The translations under genes were made by a program, and so were the position numbers. From positions 62,001 through 126,000 of the forward strand of contig NZ_BEWA01000023.1 of assembly GCF_003112535.1 (NCBI RefSeq): a stretch of DNA of 64,000 nucleotides. The letters are read 5' to 3'. The notes beneath the pieces are model-generated. The model did no database searches. It was not told the DNA's origin and worked only from the letters and a program-made list of their open reading frames with translations. Source of the DNA: Streptomyces rishiriensis. GTDB lineage: Bacteria > Actinomycetota > Actinomycetes > Streptomycetales > Streptomycetaceae. This document shows, piece after piece, positions 39,473 to 50,050 of the stretch; within the stretch, counting starts at the first letter, position 1; the number at the start of each line of letters is the position of its first letter.

Positions 39473-39492
39473 TAACGACCGGTCGGTAATCT
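39473..39492 (+). promoter_or_regulatory. TetR-like operator overlapping a leaderless -10
   Basis: A 16-bp near-palindrome TAACGACCGGTCGGTA (39473-39488, perfect core CGACCGGTCG) overlaps TAATCT at 39487-39492, which ends 7 nt before the ATG at 39500. No ribosome site precedes the ATG. This suggests a leaderless promoter blocked by a TetR-type repressor that is not encoded nearby. Confidence 0.5.
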
Positions 39493-39499
39493 GCGGGGC

Positions 39500-40369
39500 A
39501 TGACTACTTCCGCCCTCGAACCGCGCGCCGGTCGACGCTGTCACAGCCCGCTGAATTCCCTGCACGCGACGCACTACTTCTCGCCCGACCTCGGGCGCGA
39601 ACTGGGCGCGCTGGGGATCACCCATCCACGGGCCGTCAACTTCGCCGCGCGGGCGGCCGCGCTGGGGCCGGTCGGGGCCGGCGCGGTGACGGCGACCTTC
39701 TTCAACTACCACCACGAACTCGTGGCCCGGCACGTACCCGCGGTGTGGTCGATCGCCGACCCCGCCGACGTGCTCGCCGCCCGCCTACGCGCCGTCGACG
39801 CCACGCTGCGACGGCTGCTGGGGGAGGAGGCCGTGGCGTCCGCGGAGATGGCGGAGGCGGCACGGCTGGCGTCGCGCGCGGCCGAGGCCTGCGGACGCGG
39901 CGCCCGGCCGCTCTACTCGGCGCACGCCGACCTGCCCGTCCCCGACGAGCCGCACCTCGCGTACTGGCATGCCGCGACCCTGCTGCGCGAGCACAGGGGC
40001 GACGGGCACCTGGCCGTGCTCACGTCCGCGGGCCTCGACGGCCTGGAGGCGACGGTGACCCACACCTCCACCGGCCGGGGCATGGCGCCGAAGTGGGTGC
40101 TGGTCACGCGCGGCTGGACCGAGGACGACTGGAACGCGGCGGCCGATCGCCTGCGGGAGCGCGGACTGCTGGACGGCGACGGGGAACTCACCGAGCGAGG
40201 CGTCGCGCTCCGCGAGGACATCGAGCAGGAGACCGACCGCCTCGACCTGGCTCCGTACGAGCACCTCGGCGCGGAGGGCGTGGCACGCCTGACAGCCCTC
40301 GCGTCGACGTTCGCGCGAGTCGCCGGGGCCGCTGGCGCGTTCCCGGCGGACCTCATCGGCAAGCGCTGA
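39500..40369 (+). CDS. SCO6745 family protein
   Basis: 289 aa of the Streptomyces SCO6745 family, also called SalK-like. N-terminus SPLNSLHATHYFSPDLGREL, then AVTATFFNYHHELVARHVPA and PLYSAHADLPVPDEPHLAYW; the C-terminal half contains a winged-helix-like segment (DDWNAAADRLRERGLLDGDG, ELTERGVALREDIEQETDRL). The biochemical role is not established. It looks leaderless with a TetR-like operator at the promoter, so inducible expression is likely. Confidence 0.85.
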   Translation: MTTSALEPRAGRRCHSPLNSLHATHYFSPDLGRELGALGITHPRAVNFAARAAALGPVGAGAVTATFFNYHHELVARHVPAVWSIADPADVLAARLRAVDATLRRLLGEEAVASAEMAEAARLASRAAEACGRGARPLYSAHADLPVPDEPHLAYWHAATLLREHRGDGHLAVLTSAGLDGLEATVTHTSTGRGMAPKWVLVTRGWTEDDWNAAADRLRERGLLDGDGELTERGVALREDIEQETDRLDLAPYEHLGAEGVARLTALASTFARVAGAAGAFPADLIGKR

Positions 40370-40516
40370 CACCGCCGGGCGGGCGGCCGGGCGTCCTGGC
40401 CCGGACCGGTCCCGGCCGGTGTCCCGCGCCTCGGGTGCCCGGCGACCCGAGGCCACACGCGAGGCCAGGTCGTGGGCCGACGGGAGCCCCGGACGGCCGA
40501 CGGCCGCGGCCGCCTC

Positions 40517-40572
40517 GTCACCTCCGGTCGGTCACCTACGGTCGGTCACCTCCGGTCGGTCGTCTCCGGCGG
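40517..40572. repeat. 14-bp tandem repeat, four units, crossing a gene end
   Basis: GTCACCTCCGGTCG (40517), GTCACCTACGGTCG (40531), GTCACCTCCGGTCG (40545) and a divergent GTCGTCTCCGGCGG (40559). The array covers the stop codon and last residues of the GntR gene on the minus strand. The 14-bp unit is not a multiple of three, so copy-number change would alter or extend the C-terminus. Confidence 0.7.
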
Positions 40573-41268
40573 GAGGGGCCGCAGTGAACGCAGATGTTCC
40601 TTCAAGGCCTGCGCGGTGTTGCTGACGTGCATCAGCGCGGCGGCCTGGCTGAGGGCGCTGTCGCGGGTGGTGAGCGCCGCGTAGATCGCCTCGTGCTCGG
40701 CGAGGGTCCGGCCAGCCGCCTGGTCGTCGACCAGACCGCGCCATATGCGCGCCCGCAGCGTGCGGCCCGAGACGCCCTCCAGCAGGGTCAGCAGGCTTTC
40801 GTTGCCGGTCGCGGCGACGACCGCGCGGTGGAAGGCCGCGTCGTGCACGTTGAGCAGTTCGACGTCGTCGCGGGCCTCGCGCATGGCGTCCAAGTGGCTT
40901 TTGACCTCGGCCAGTTGGTCGTCGGAGATGCGGGTGGCGGCCAGTGCGGTGGCGGCCGGTTCGAGAAGCCGGCGCACCTCCATGAGGTCCTGGAGGGCCG
41001 CGGAGTCGCCCTGCAGCAGCTCGACCGCCCCGCCCAGTCCCGCCAGCAGCAGACTCGGCTGCAGACTGGTGACATAGGTGCCGTCGCCCCGGCGGACCTC
41101 CAGGATCCGCGCCACGGCCAGCGCCTTGACCGCCTCGCGGGCGAGATTGCGGGACAGGCCCAACTGGGCGGCCAGATCCGGTTCCGGTGGCAGCTTCGAT
41201 CCCGGCGGCAGGGCGCCGGTGCGGATCAGCTCACGGATCCGCTCGATGGCCTTGTCCGTCAGAGACAC
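40546..41268 (-). CDS. GntR/FadR-subfamily transcriptional regulator
   Basis: 240 aa. The N-terminal winged helix (LTDKAIERIRELIRTGALPP; LAAQLGLSRNLAREAVKALA; RRGDGTYVTSL) is followed by the all-helical FadR-type FCD effector domain with metal-ligand-like residues (DLMEVRRLLEPAATALAATR; HDAAFHRAVVAATGN; LAEHEAIYAALTTRD). It likely senses an organic acid or sugar acid. GTG at 41268, 7 nt after GGGGAGGAA. The last residues lie in a 14-bp tandem array. It is divergent from the secreted hydrolase, 499 nt apart; no adjacent catabolic gene explains its target. Confidence 0.9.
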   Translation of the reverse strand: MSLTDKAIERIRELIRTGALPPGSKLPPEPDLAAQLGLSRNLAREAVKALAVARILEVRRGDGTYVTSLQPSLLLAGLGGAVELLQGDSAALQDLMEVRRLLEPAATALAATRISDDQLAEVKSHLDAMREARDDVELLNVHDAAFHRAVVAATGNESLLTLLEGVSGRTLRARIWRGLVDDQAAGRTLAEHEAIYAALTTRDSALSQAAALMHVSNTAQALKEHLRSLRPLPPETTDRR

Positions 41269-41493
41269 CGCGCATTCCTCCCCGACCGTTCGCCCGGAGG
41301 CCGTCGGGCACGGGCCGTCCGTCGCGTTCCACGTTCCGCCCGACCTGTTCGCGAGTCCGCATGCCGAGAGTGGCATTGATGATACGGGGCCGTGGTGCGG
41401 AGGGAGACGATCGCGGCGGCCGCGGACGTCACCCGCAGGCGCACTGTTGCGGACCTCGTCGGACCCATCGGACCGCATCGGACATTGACGACT

Positions 41494-41577
41494 TCAACGG
41501 CCAATGTGCTTCAACGGGCCGCAGTGTGCTTCAAGGGCTGCAATGCGCCTCAACAGGCCGCAATGTGCCTCAACGGA
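41494..41577. repeat. Five TCAACGG-type units at 17-20 bp spacing
   Basis: TCAA-containing units begin at 41494, 41511, 41531, 41550 and 41570 (forms TCAACGGCCAATGTGC, TCAACGGGCCGCAGTGTGC, TCAAGGGCTGCAATGCGC, TCAACAGGCCGCAATGTGC, TCAACGG). A C-rich AGACCCGCCGCC duplication follows (41601 and 41625). They lie 90-170 nt upstream of the hydrolase promoter. The 499-nt gap 41269-41767 has no coding frame I support. Confidence 0.55.
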
Positions 41578-41663
41578 CGTCGACCCGCAGACCCGTAGAC
41601 CCGCCGCCTGCTGGCCCGCTGCCCGCAGACCCGCCGCCCGCTGGTCCAATGTTGTGCAGTGCG

Positions 41664-41693
41664 TTGACGGTCGCCAGAAAAGTGCCCTACATT
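41664..41693 (+). promoter_or_regulatory. Sigma-70-type promoter of the secreted hydrolase gene
   Basis: TTGACG at 41664-41669, 18 nt, TACATT at 41688-41693, 74 nt upstream of the hydrolase ATG. Confidence 0.6.
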
Positions 41694-41708
41694 CCTCGGC
41701 AGCTTCCT

Positions 41709-41720
41709 TCAGTGCACTGA
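41709..41720. promoter_or_regulatory. Palindrome TCAGTGCACTGA, candidate operator
   Basis: A perfect 12-bp palindrome in the predicted 5' untranslated region, 15 nt after the -10 of the hydrolase promoter; a position where a bound repressor would block transcription. The cognate regulator is unknown; the divergent GntR protein is a candidate. Confidence 0.4.
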
Positions 41721-41767
41721 GCATTTGCCCGGCCCCCGCCCCACCCCCCCCACCAGGAGCCGCCACC

Positions 41768-43180
41768 ATGCCCGCAGCCACCCGCCGTCCCCGCGCCTCC
41801 CGCACCCGTCTGCGCATCGCGCTGGCCGCGCTCGCCTCCGCGGCCCTCGTCACCCTCCCCCTGCCCGCCGCTCAGGCGGACGCGACGGACACCGGGCGCC
41901 TGACCGGCACGCTCCCGGACGGCGCCACCTGGATCGCCGACGTCCCCGACCACTGGAACGGCACCCTGCTGCTGTTCAGTCACGGCTTCGGGCCCACCGT
42001 CGCCAGGAACGCCCCCACCGAGGCCGTACGCACCGAGTTGCTCGCCCAGGGGTATGCGATGGCCGGCTCGTCGTACGACCCCCATGGCTCCATGTGGGCG
42101 CTGGACAGCGCCGAACGGGACCAGTTCGCCGCCCTCGACGCCGTCACCGCGAAGATCGGCGCCCCCCGGCGCACGCTGGCCGTCGGCCAGTCCATGGGCG
42201 GGCTCGTCAACGCGCAGCTGGCCCGGGACGGCGGCGGCCGCATCGACGGCGCCCTCGGCCAGTGCGGTCTGGTGGCGGGCGCCACCGACCTGGACGACTA
42301 CCAGCTGGACGCCGAGTACACGATCGCCCGACTGCTCCTGCCCGGGCAGGAGGTGCCGCTCGTGCGGTTCCGCGCCGCCGCCGAGGCCTCCGCCACCGCC
42401 GACCGGCTCACCAAGGCGGTCACCGACGCCCAGAGCACCCCGCAGGGGCGCGCCCGGATCGCGTTGGCGGCGGCCTTCCTCAACCTGCCCGCCTGGGCGC
42501 CCGGAGCGGACCGGCCCGCGCCGGACGACTGGGCGGGACAGCAGGAGCAGCAGTACGCGTGGTTCGCGCAGGGCATCCTGGCGTTCGTCGAGGGCGGCCG
42601 GTACGCCGTGGAGCAGTCCGTCGGCGGCAACAACTCCTGGAACCGCGGCGTGGACTACGCCCGCCTGCTCGCCGGCTCGGCACACGCGCCCCAGGTCCGT
42701 GCCCTCTACCGGGCCGCCGGCCTGGACCTGCGCGCGGATCTGCGCACCCTGACCGAGGGCGCCGCCGTCACCGCCGACCCCGCCGCCGTGCGCACCGCGG
42801 CGCGGACCTCCTCCGCGGGCCAGGGGCTCGACGTGCCGCTGCTCGACATCCACACCACCGCCGACAACCTGGTCCCGGTGGAACAGGAGCACCGCTTCGC
42901 CGCCCGCGTGCGCGCCTCCGGCGACGGAGCGCTCCTGCGACAGGCGTACGTCGAGCGCCAGGGCCACTGCGCGTTCACCACCGCCGAGACCGTGGCCGCC
43001 CTGCACGCGCTCGAACACCGCGTCAGCACGGGCCGCTGGGACGCCGTCGCGACCCCCGCCGCGCTCCAGCGGTCCGCCACGGCGCTCGGCCTGGACGGGG
43101 CCGCCTACGTCGCCTACCGCCCCGCGCCGCTGACGGTCGGCCGGGAGCGCCCGGAGCACCCCGCCCGGCCCGCCTCCTGA
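41768..43180 (+). CDS. Secreted alpha/beta hydrolase
   Basis: 470 aa. Sec signal peptide (RTRLRIALAALASAALVTLP, likely cleavage after A-Q-A near residue 37). Hydrolase core: oxyanion region LLLFSHGFGPTV, nucleophile elbow AVGQSMGGLVNAQL, acid near DIHTTADNLVP, His in RQGHCAF. The overall shape matches large extracellular esterases or lipases of Streptomyces (tannase/DUF6351-like groups); the substrate is unassigned. The nucleophile motif GQSMGG has Gln where many have His or Tyr. ATG with AGGAG 9 nt upstream; its own promoter and a candidate operator precede it. Confidence 0.82.
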   Translation: MPAATRRPRASRTRLRIALAALASAALVTLPLPAAQADATDTGRLTGTLPDGATWIADVPDHWNGTLLLFSHGFGPTVARNAPTEAVRTELLAQGYAMAGSSYDPHGSMWALDSAERDQFAALDAVTAKIGAPRRTLAVGQSMGGLVNAQLARDGGGRIDGALGQCGLVAGATDLDDYQLDAEYTIARLLLPGQEVPLVRFRAAAEASATADRLTKAVTDAQSTPQGRARIALAAAFLNLPAWAPGADRPAPDDWAGQQEQQYAWFAQGILAFVEGGRYAVEQSVGGNNSWNRGVDYARLLAGSAHAPQVRALYRAAGLDLRADLRTLTEGAAVTADPAAVRTAARTSSAGQGLDVPLLDIHTTADNLVPVEQEHRFAARVRASGDGALLRQAYVERQGHCAFTTAETVAALHALEHRVSTGRWDAVATPAALQRSATALGLDGAAYVAYRPAPLTVGRERPEHPARPAS

Positions 43181-43214
43181 CACGAGCAGGGCCTGCGAGC
43201 GGCGGGTGCGGGGT

Positions 43215-43724
43215 TCAGCCGGGGGCGTCCTCGCCCTCGGTGGTCACCTCGAAGGCGTTGAGGAAGGTGCAGACCATCTGATAGAAGCCGACCGTGAGCA
43301 CCAGATCGGAGAGCTGCTCGACGGTGAGGAACGACAGTGCCCGCGCCCGGTCGGCCTCGGTGAGGCCGTGCCGCTCCAGCAGCCGGTCGGTCGACGAGAG
43401 GACCGCCGCCTGCTCCGCCGACAGCCCCTGCGTCGAACCGGTCCTCGCGGCGGCGACACCGGCCTCGTCGAGCCCGAGGCTCCGGCCGATCCTCTCGTGG
43501 TGGTGGATCTCGTAGGGCGCCCCGTAGACATGTCCGACGCGGAGAACGGCCAGCTCGCGCAACGGATGCGGGAGGGTGCCCCGGGAGATCGCGTCGCCCA
43601 ACCGCACCAGGGCGGGAGCCAGGGCAGGCGAGTGGAACACCATGCGGTAGACGTTGAGGGCGGACCGCTCCTCGGCGATCTTCCGCGCGTCGGCGGGGAG
43701 CGCGGTCAGGTCGGGGTATTCCAT
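43215..43724 (-). CDS. Carboxymuconolactone decarboxylase family protein without CxxC
   Basis: 169 aa CMD-fold protein: ALVRLGDAISRGTLPHPLRE, VLRVGHVYGAPYEIHHHERI, LVLTVGFYQMVCTFLNAFEV. The AhpD-type CxxC is absent; the segment reads VYGAPYEIHHH, as in true gamma-carboxymuconolactone decarboxylases and related non-redox enzymes. So unlike the protein at 4807, it should not be a peroxidase. The substrate is unknown. ATG with AGGAGAGGA about 9 nt upstream. Confidence 0.85.
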   Translation of the reverse strand: MEYPDLTALPADARKIAEERSALNVYRMVFHSPALAPALVRLGDAISRGTLPHPLRELAVLRVGHVYGAPYEIHHHERIGRSLGLDEAGVAAARTGSTQGLSAEQAAVLSSTDRLLERHGLTEADRARALSFLTVEQLSDLVLTVGFYQMVCTFLNAFEVTTEGEDAPG

Positions 43725-43786
43725 GGCGTCGTCGGTCCTCTCCTCGGTACGGGGGCGTCATAGCGTGCCGGCTACTGCCGCGCTGT

Positions 43787-43843
43787 CCGGTGGCGCCCGG
43801 CGAGGTCGTCCAAGAGGCGCTCTCCCGCGCCGGGCGCCACCGG
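43787..43843 (-). terminator. Strong hairpin downstream of the mutase operon
   Basis: A perfect 16-bp inverted repeat, arms at 43787-43802 (CCGGTGGCGCCCGGCG) and 43828-43843, loop 25 nt, 50 nt past the meaB stop and before the downstream CMD gene. It should end the mutA-mutB-meaB transcript. Confidence 0.6.
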
Positions 43844-43892
43844 CACCAGGTGCGGCACCAGCTCGTCGAGCACCCCTACGGCGTCGCCGCCT

Positions 43893-44903
43893 TCACCGTG
43901 GATCCTCGACTCCGTGCCGGTCGCCGGGCGTGCCGAAGGCCTCCAGGATGCGCTCGGCGGCCAGCGTCGCGGTGAGCTCCCCGTCCCGGACTCGCTGTTC
44001 GAGGACCGGTGCGAGGGCCCGCACCGACGGGTCGGCGTGCAGACGGCCGAGGAGTTCGTCGCGGACCATGGTCCAGGTCCAGTCGACCTGCTGCTCACGC
44101 CGCTTGGCGGCGAGGCGGCCGGTGGAGTCCAGCAGCATGCGATGCTGCTCCAGGCGCTCCCACACGGTGTCCAGGCCCGCGGACTCCCGGGCGCTGCAGC
44201 TCAGTACGGGCGGTGACCATGCCGCGTCCCTGCCGTGCATCAGGCGCAGCGCGCCCGCCAGTTCGCGTGCGGCGGCGCGCGCGTCCCGCTCGTGCGGGCC
44301 GTCCGCCTTGTTGACGGCGATCACGTCGGCCAGTTCCAGGACGCCCTTCTTGATGCCCTGCAGCTGGTCGCCGGTGCGGGCGAGGGTGAGCAGCAGAAAG
44401 GAGTCGACCATGTCGGCCACCGCCGTCTCGGACTGGCCGACGCCGACCGTCTCGACGAGGACGACGTCGTAGCCGGCCGCCTCCATCACCACGATGGACT
44501 CCCGTGTCGCCTTGGCGACCCCGCCGAGGGTGCCGGCGGTGGGGGAGGGCCGTACGAAGGCCGCCGGATCGACGGCCAGGCGCTCCATCCGGGTCTTGTC
44601 GCCGAGGATCGAACCGCCCGTGCGGCTCGACGACGGGTCCACCGCCAGCACCGCCACCCGATGCCCGAGCGAGGTCAGCATCGTGCCGAACGCGTCGATG
44701 AACGTCGACTTGCCCACGCCCGGCACCCCGCTGACGCCGATCCGCCGGGCCCGGCCGCTGTGCGGCAGCAGCGCGGTCAGCAACTCCTGCGCCAGCGACC
44801 GGTGCTGGGGACGGGTGGACTCCACGAGGGTGATCGCACGGGCGACCGTCGCCCGCTTGCCGTCGAGGACGCCCTTCACATAGGTGTCGAGGTCGATCGC
44901 CAT
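43893..44903 (-). CDS. meaB: Methylmalonyl-CoA mutase-associated GTPase MeaB
   Basis: 336 aa. G3E-family GTPase: Walker A GVSGVPGVGKSTFIDAFG, switch-region DPSSSRTGGSILGDKTRMER, VLVETVGVGQSE and the base-specificity VNKADGP. MeaB guards methylmalonyl-CoA mutase, gating adenosylcobalamin loading and removing inactivated cofactor. ATG 5 nt downstream of the mutB stop, the standard operon position; C-terminal dimerisation helices (QQVDWTWTMVRDELLGRLHA) are present. Last gene of the operon. Confidence 0.95.
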   Translation of the reverse strand: MAIDLDTYVKGVLDGKRATVARAITLVESTRPQHRSLAQELLTALLPHSGRARRIGVSGVPGVGKSTFIDAFGTMLTSLGHRVAVLAVDPSSSRTGGSILGDKTRMERLAVDPAAFVRPSPTAGTLGGVAKATRESIVVMEAAGYDVVLVETVGVGQSETAVADMVDSFLLLTLARTGDQLQGIKKGVLELADVIAVNKADGPHERDARAAARELAGALRLMHGRDAAWSPPVLSCSARESAGLDTVWERLEQHRMLLDSTGRLAAKRREQQVDWTWTMVRDELLGRLHADPSVRALAPVLEQRVRDGELTATLAAERILEAFGTPGDRHGVEDPR

Positions 44904-44908
44904 GGGCT

Positions 44909-47082
<2,174 letters not shown>

Positions 47083-47083
<1 letters not shown>

Positions 47084-48894
47084 CAGGACACAACTCCCAT
47101 GCGGTCGAGGGTGGCGGACAGCACGGCGACGGCGTCACAGCCCGCGAACACATACGCGTCGACGCCGGAGTACGACGCCGGACGCCCGGCGAGGAACACG
47201 TGCGCGGCGCCCGCGGCCCGCAGCCGCGCGGCCTCCGCCTCGGCCTGCTCCTCGTACAGCGCGTCGCTGGAGCACAGGCACACCTCGGTGGCGCCGCTGT
47301 CCTCGAAGACGCCCTCGGTGACCGGCTCGACGCCGCCCGCCTGGAACAGGTTGGCGGCGAACGTCAGCCGCGCGGTGTGCGCGGCGGCCGGGCCGATCGC
47401 CGCCAGGTAGATCCGCGGCCGGGCGCCGGTCGCCGCGAGATGGGCGTCGGAGCGCGCCCGCAGCGCCTCGTAGGCCTCGTCGCGACGCACCCTCGGCAGC
47501 CCGCCGGAGCGCGGCTCGGGCTTGCTCTCGCGCACGACCGGCTTCTCGGCGAGGAACGGGAACTCGCTGACGCCGGTGATGGGTTCACGCCGCTTGGCGA
47601 GCTTGCCGCTCCGGGCCTGCCAGGTGTCGGCCAGGGACTGCCGCAGACGGCCCGAGCGCAGGACGGCCGCCTGGCCGCCGTCGCGCTCGATCCCCTGGAA
47701 GAACTCCCAGCCCGCGTGGGCCAGTTCGTCCGTCAGCCGTTCCACGTACCAGGAGCCCCCGGCCGGGTCGATCACCCGGGCCAGGTGGGACTCCTCGATG
47801 AGGATCGTGGAGGTGTTGCGGGCGATGCGCCGCGCGAACGCGTCCGGCAGCCCGAGCGCGTCGTCGAAGGGCAGCACGGTGACGGCGTCCGCGCCGCCCG
47901 CCCCCGCCGCCAGCGTGGCGATGGTGGTGCGCAGCATGTTCACCCAGGGGTCGCGCCGCGACATCATCACCGAAGAGGTCACGGCGTGCTGGAGCTGTGC
48001 GCCGGCGCCCGGAGCCCCGCACGCCTCGGCGACCCTGGCCCACAGCCGGCGCGCGGCCCGCAGCTTGGCGATCGTCAGGAACTGGTCCGCGGTCGCCGCA
48101 TACCGGAACTCCAGCTGCCGACAGGCCTGTTCGACGCTCAGCCCGGCCGCCGTCAGCTCCCGCAGATACGCCACACCGGTCGCCAGCGAGGCGCCCAGCT
48201 CCTGCGCCGCCGAGCCGCCCGCCTCGTGGTAGGGCAGCGCGTCCACCGTCAGCGCCCGCAGCCCCGGATACTCCTCGGCGCACAGCCGGGCGAGACCGGC
48301 CGACTGGGCGAACTCGACCGCCCGGCCCGTGCGGGCCTCATGGCCGAGCGGATCCGCGCCCAGGTTGCCGCGCGCCGCCTCCGCGGCGACGCCCCGCTCC
48401 CTGTACAGCCGCAGCAACTCCCGTGCGGCGGGCTCCACTTCGGCACCCGGGTCGAGGACGACGGGCGCCAGGTCGAGAAGGACGCCGTCGAGGACCCGTT
48501 CGAGCGAGGCCGCGGGGATGCCTCCCTCGCCGACGACCAGCCAGAGGGAGGTGACGCCGTTCTCCAGGTCCGCGAGCACGGCGCCGCCGTCGGCGGCCGC
48601 GTGCCGCTGCCGTACGTCCCACCCCCCGGCGGTGTTCCCCTCCGGCCTGCCGCCCCGCACATACGGAGCGAACCCGGGGTAGCCCGGCTCGGGCGCGCGA
48701 TCGTGCGCGGTGTAGAGGGGACGGGTGCGCAGCCCGTCCTCCAGCGCGGTGGACAGGGCTTCCTCGGCTTGAGCGTCCTCGACGTCCTTGCCCGACTTGC
48801 GCAGCACGCCCGCGATGAGGCGCTGCCACTGCTCGTGGGTGGCGTCAGGGAACTCGCCGGCCAGCTCAAGCCCGTCGTCAGGCAGGACCGTCAT
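47083..48894 (-). CDS. mutA: Methylmalonyl-CoA mutase small subunit
   Basis: 603 aa. The barrel resembles MutB (TVDALPYHEAGGSAAQELGA; TIAKLRAARRLWARVAEACG; LRTTIATLAAGAGGADAVTV; IARNTSTILIEESHLARVID), but the C-terminal B12-like domain has lost the DxHxxG cobalt-ligand motif (AAIGPAAAHTARLTFAANLF), as expected for the non-catalytic small subunit. First gene of the operon. No ribosome site precedes the ATG; a TAGCAT hexamer ends 6 nt upstream (48906-48901, minus strand), so the operon transcript is probably leaderless. Confidence 0.95.
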
Positions 48895-48900
48895 GCTCGG

Positions 48901-48906
48901 ATGCTA
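48901..48906 (-). promoter_or_regulatory. Leaderless -10 element of mutA
   Basis: TAGCAT on the minus strand, 6 nt before the mutA ATG, in a gene without a ribosome site. No convincing -35 at 17-18 nt. Confidence 0.4.
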
Positions 48907-49071
48907 GGCCAGATACGGAGAGGAACAGGAGAGGGCATGGCTGTGACCTTTCCCTCCCGGGCATTGTGACCTGGCCCTCGCCGTGCCGTCCGCGACCGGA
49001 GACGGCCCCCGGCGCGGGACCTGTAGTACTCATGGAGGGTCCCATGGATCCGCCGCCACCTGGAGTCCTCG

Positions 49072-49419
49072 ATGACCGTTCGCCGTGTCGTGCCCGTCCT
49101 CCGCTCGGACACCGTGCGGGAGAGCCGTGAGTTCTACGGCCTGCTGGGCTTCGAGGAGGTCATGAACCATGGCTGGATCATGACCCTCGCCCCGCCCTCC
49201 GCGCCCGCGGCCCAGATCAGTTTCATGACGGCCGACCGGACCGCGCCGCTCACACCGGACCTGAGCGTGGAGGTGGACGACGTGGACGCGGCCTATGCGC
49301 TCGTGCGGGACAGCGGCGCGGAGATCGTGCATCCCCTGCAGGACGAGGAGTGGGGCGTACGGCGGTTCTTCGTCCGCGACCCCGGCGGCCGGGTCGTCAA
49401 TGTGCTCAGCCACCGTTGA
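49072..49419 (+). CDS. VOC/glyoxalase-fold protein
   Basis: 115 aa single VOC module: VRRVVPVLRSDTVRESREFY, GFEEVMNHGWIMTLAPPSAP, LSVEVDDVDAAYALVRDSGA, GVRRFFVRDPGGRVVNVLSH. Family members are glyoxalases, dioxygenases or drug-binding resistance proteins. The short form with FFVRDPGGRVVNVL suits a bleomycin-resistance-like or metabolite-binding role; not determinable. ATG with GGAG 9 nt upstream. Confidence 0.88.
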   Translation: MTVRRVVPVLRSDTVRESREFYGLLGFEEVMNHGWIMTLAPPSAPAAQISFMTADRTAPLTPDLSVEVDDVDAAYALVRDSGAEIVHPLQDEEWGVRRFFVRDPGGRVVNVLSHR

Positions 49420-49482
49420 CACCGTCGCGCCCGGGGCGCAGGCCCCGGCACATAACCGGACGGCCTGCGCGCGGCAGCCGGG

Positions 49483-49488
49483 TACCGT
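49483..49488 (+). promoter_or_regulatory. Leaderless -10 element of the acetyltransferase gene
   Basis: TACCGT, ending 6 nt before the GTG at 49495; no ribosome site lies between. Confidence 0.4.
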
Positions 49489-49494
49489 GGGGCG

Positions 49495-50001
49495 GTGCCC
49501 GTGCTGACGCTGCTGCATGCCGACCACGCCCCCGCGGTCCTGGCCTTCGAGCTGGCCAACCGCGCCTACTTCGCCGCCTCGGTCAGCGACCGGGGCGACG
49601 AGTTCTTCGACCGCTATGCCGACCGCCACCGCGCCCTGCTGGCCGAGCAGGCGGCCGCAGTCTGCGCCTTCTACGTGCTGGTGGCCGAGGACGGCACGGT
49701 TCTGGGCCGCTTCAACCTGTACGACGTCGAGGACGGCGTGGCCGTACTCGGCTACCGGGTCGCGCAGCATGTCACCGGCCGGGGCGTGGCGACGGCGGCC
49801 GTGGAGGAGCTGTGCCGGCTGGCGCCGGCGCGCCACGGACTGCGCACGCTGCGGGCGGCCGCGGCGGACGAGAACGCGGCGTCCCGGAAGGTGCTGGTGA
49901 AGGCCGGGTTCGTCCCGGCCGGGCCGGCCGATCCGGCCGACGTGGGCGGTCAGCAGGGCACCTGGTACCGGCGCGATCTGGTACCGCTGCCACAGGCATG
50001 A
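49495..50001 (+). CDS. GNAT family N-acetyltransferase (RimJ-like)
   Basis: 168 aa. RimJ/RimL-type layout: LHADHAPAVLAFELANRAYF, GRFNLYDVEDGVAVLGYRVA, then the acetyl-CoA loop GRGVATAAVEEL and the helix DENAASRKVLVKAGFVPAG. Could acetylate a protein N-terminus or a small amine. GTG start with the leaderless promoter layout. Confidence 0.87.
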   Translation: MPVLTLLHADHAPAVLAFELANRAYFAASVSDRGDEFFDRYADRHRALLAEQAAAVCAFYVLVAEDGTVLGRFNLYDVEDGVAVLGYRVAQHVTGRGVATAAVEELCRLAPARHGLRTLRAAAADENAASRKVLVKAGFVPAGPADPADVGGQQGTWYRRDLVPLPQA

Positions 50002-50005
50002 GCCC

Positions 50006-50033
50006 GCGGCCGGTCAGGTTTGCCGGAGGCCGC
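50006..50033. terminator. Bulged hairpin between convergent genes
   Basis: GCGGCC (50006-50011) pairs with GGCCGC (50028-50033); an inner GG...CC extends it with a bulge. It lies between the stops of the acetyltransferase (50001) and the convergent DUF3224 gene (50051). Confidence 0.35.
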
Positions 50034-50050
50034 CCGGCCGACGCGCCGGG

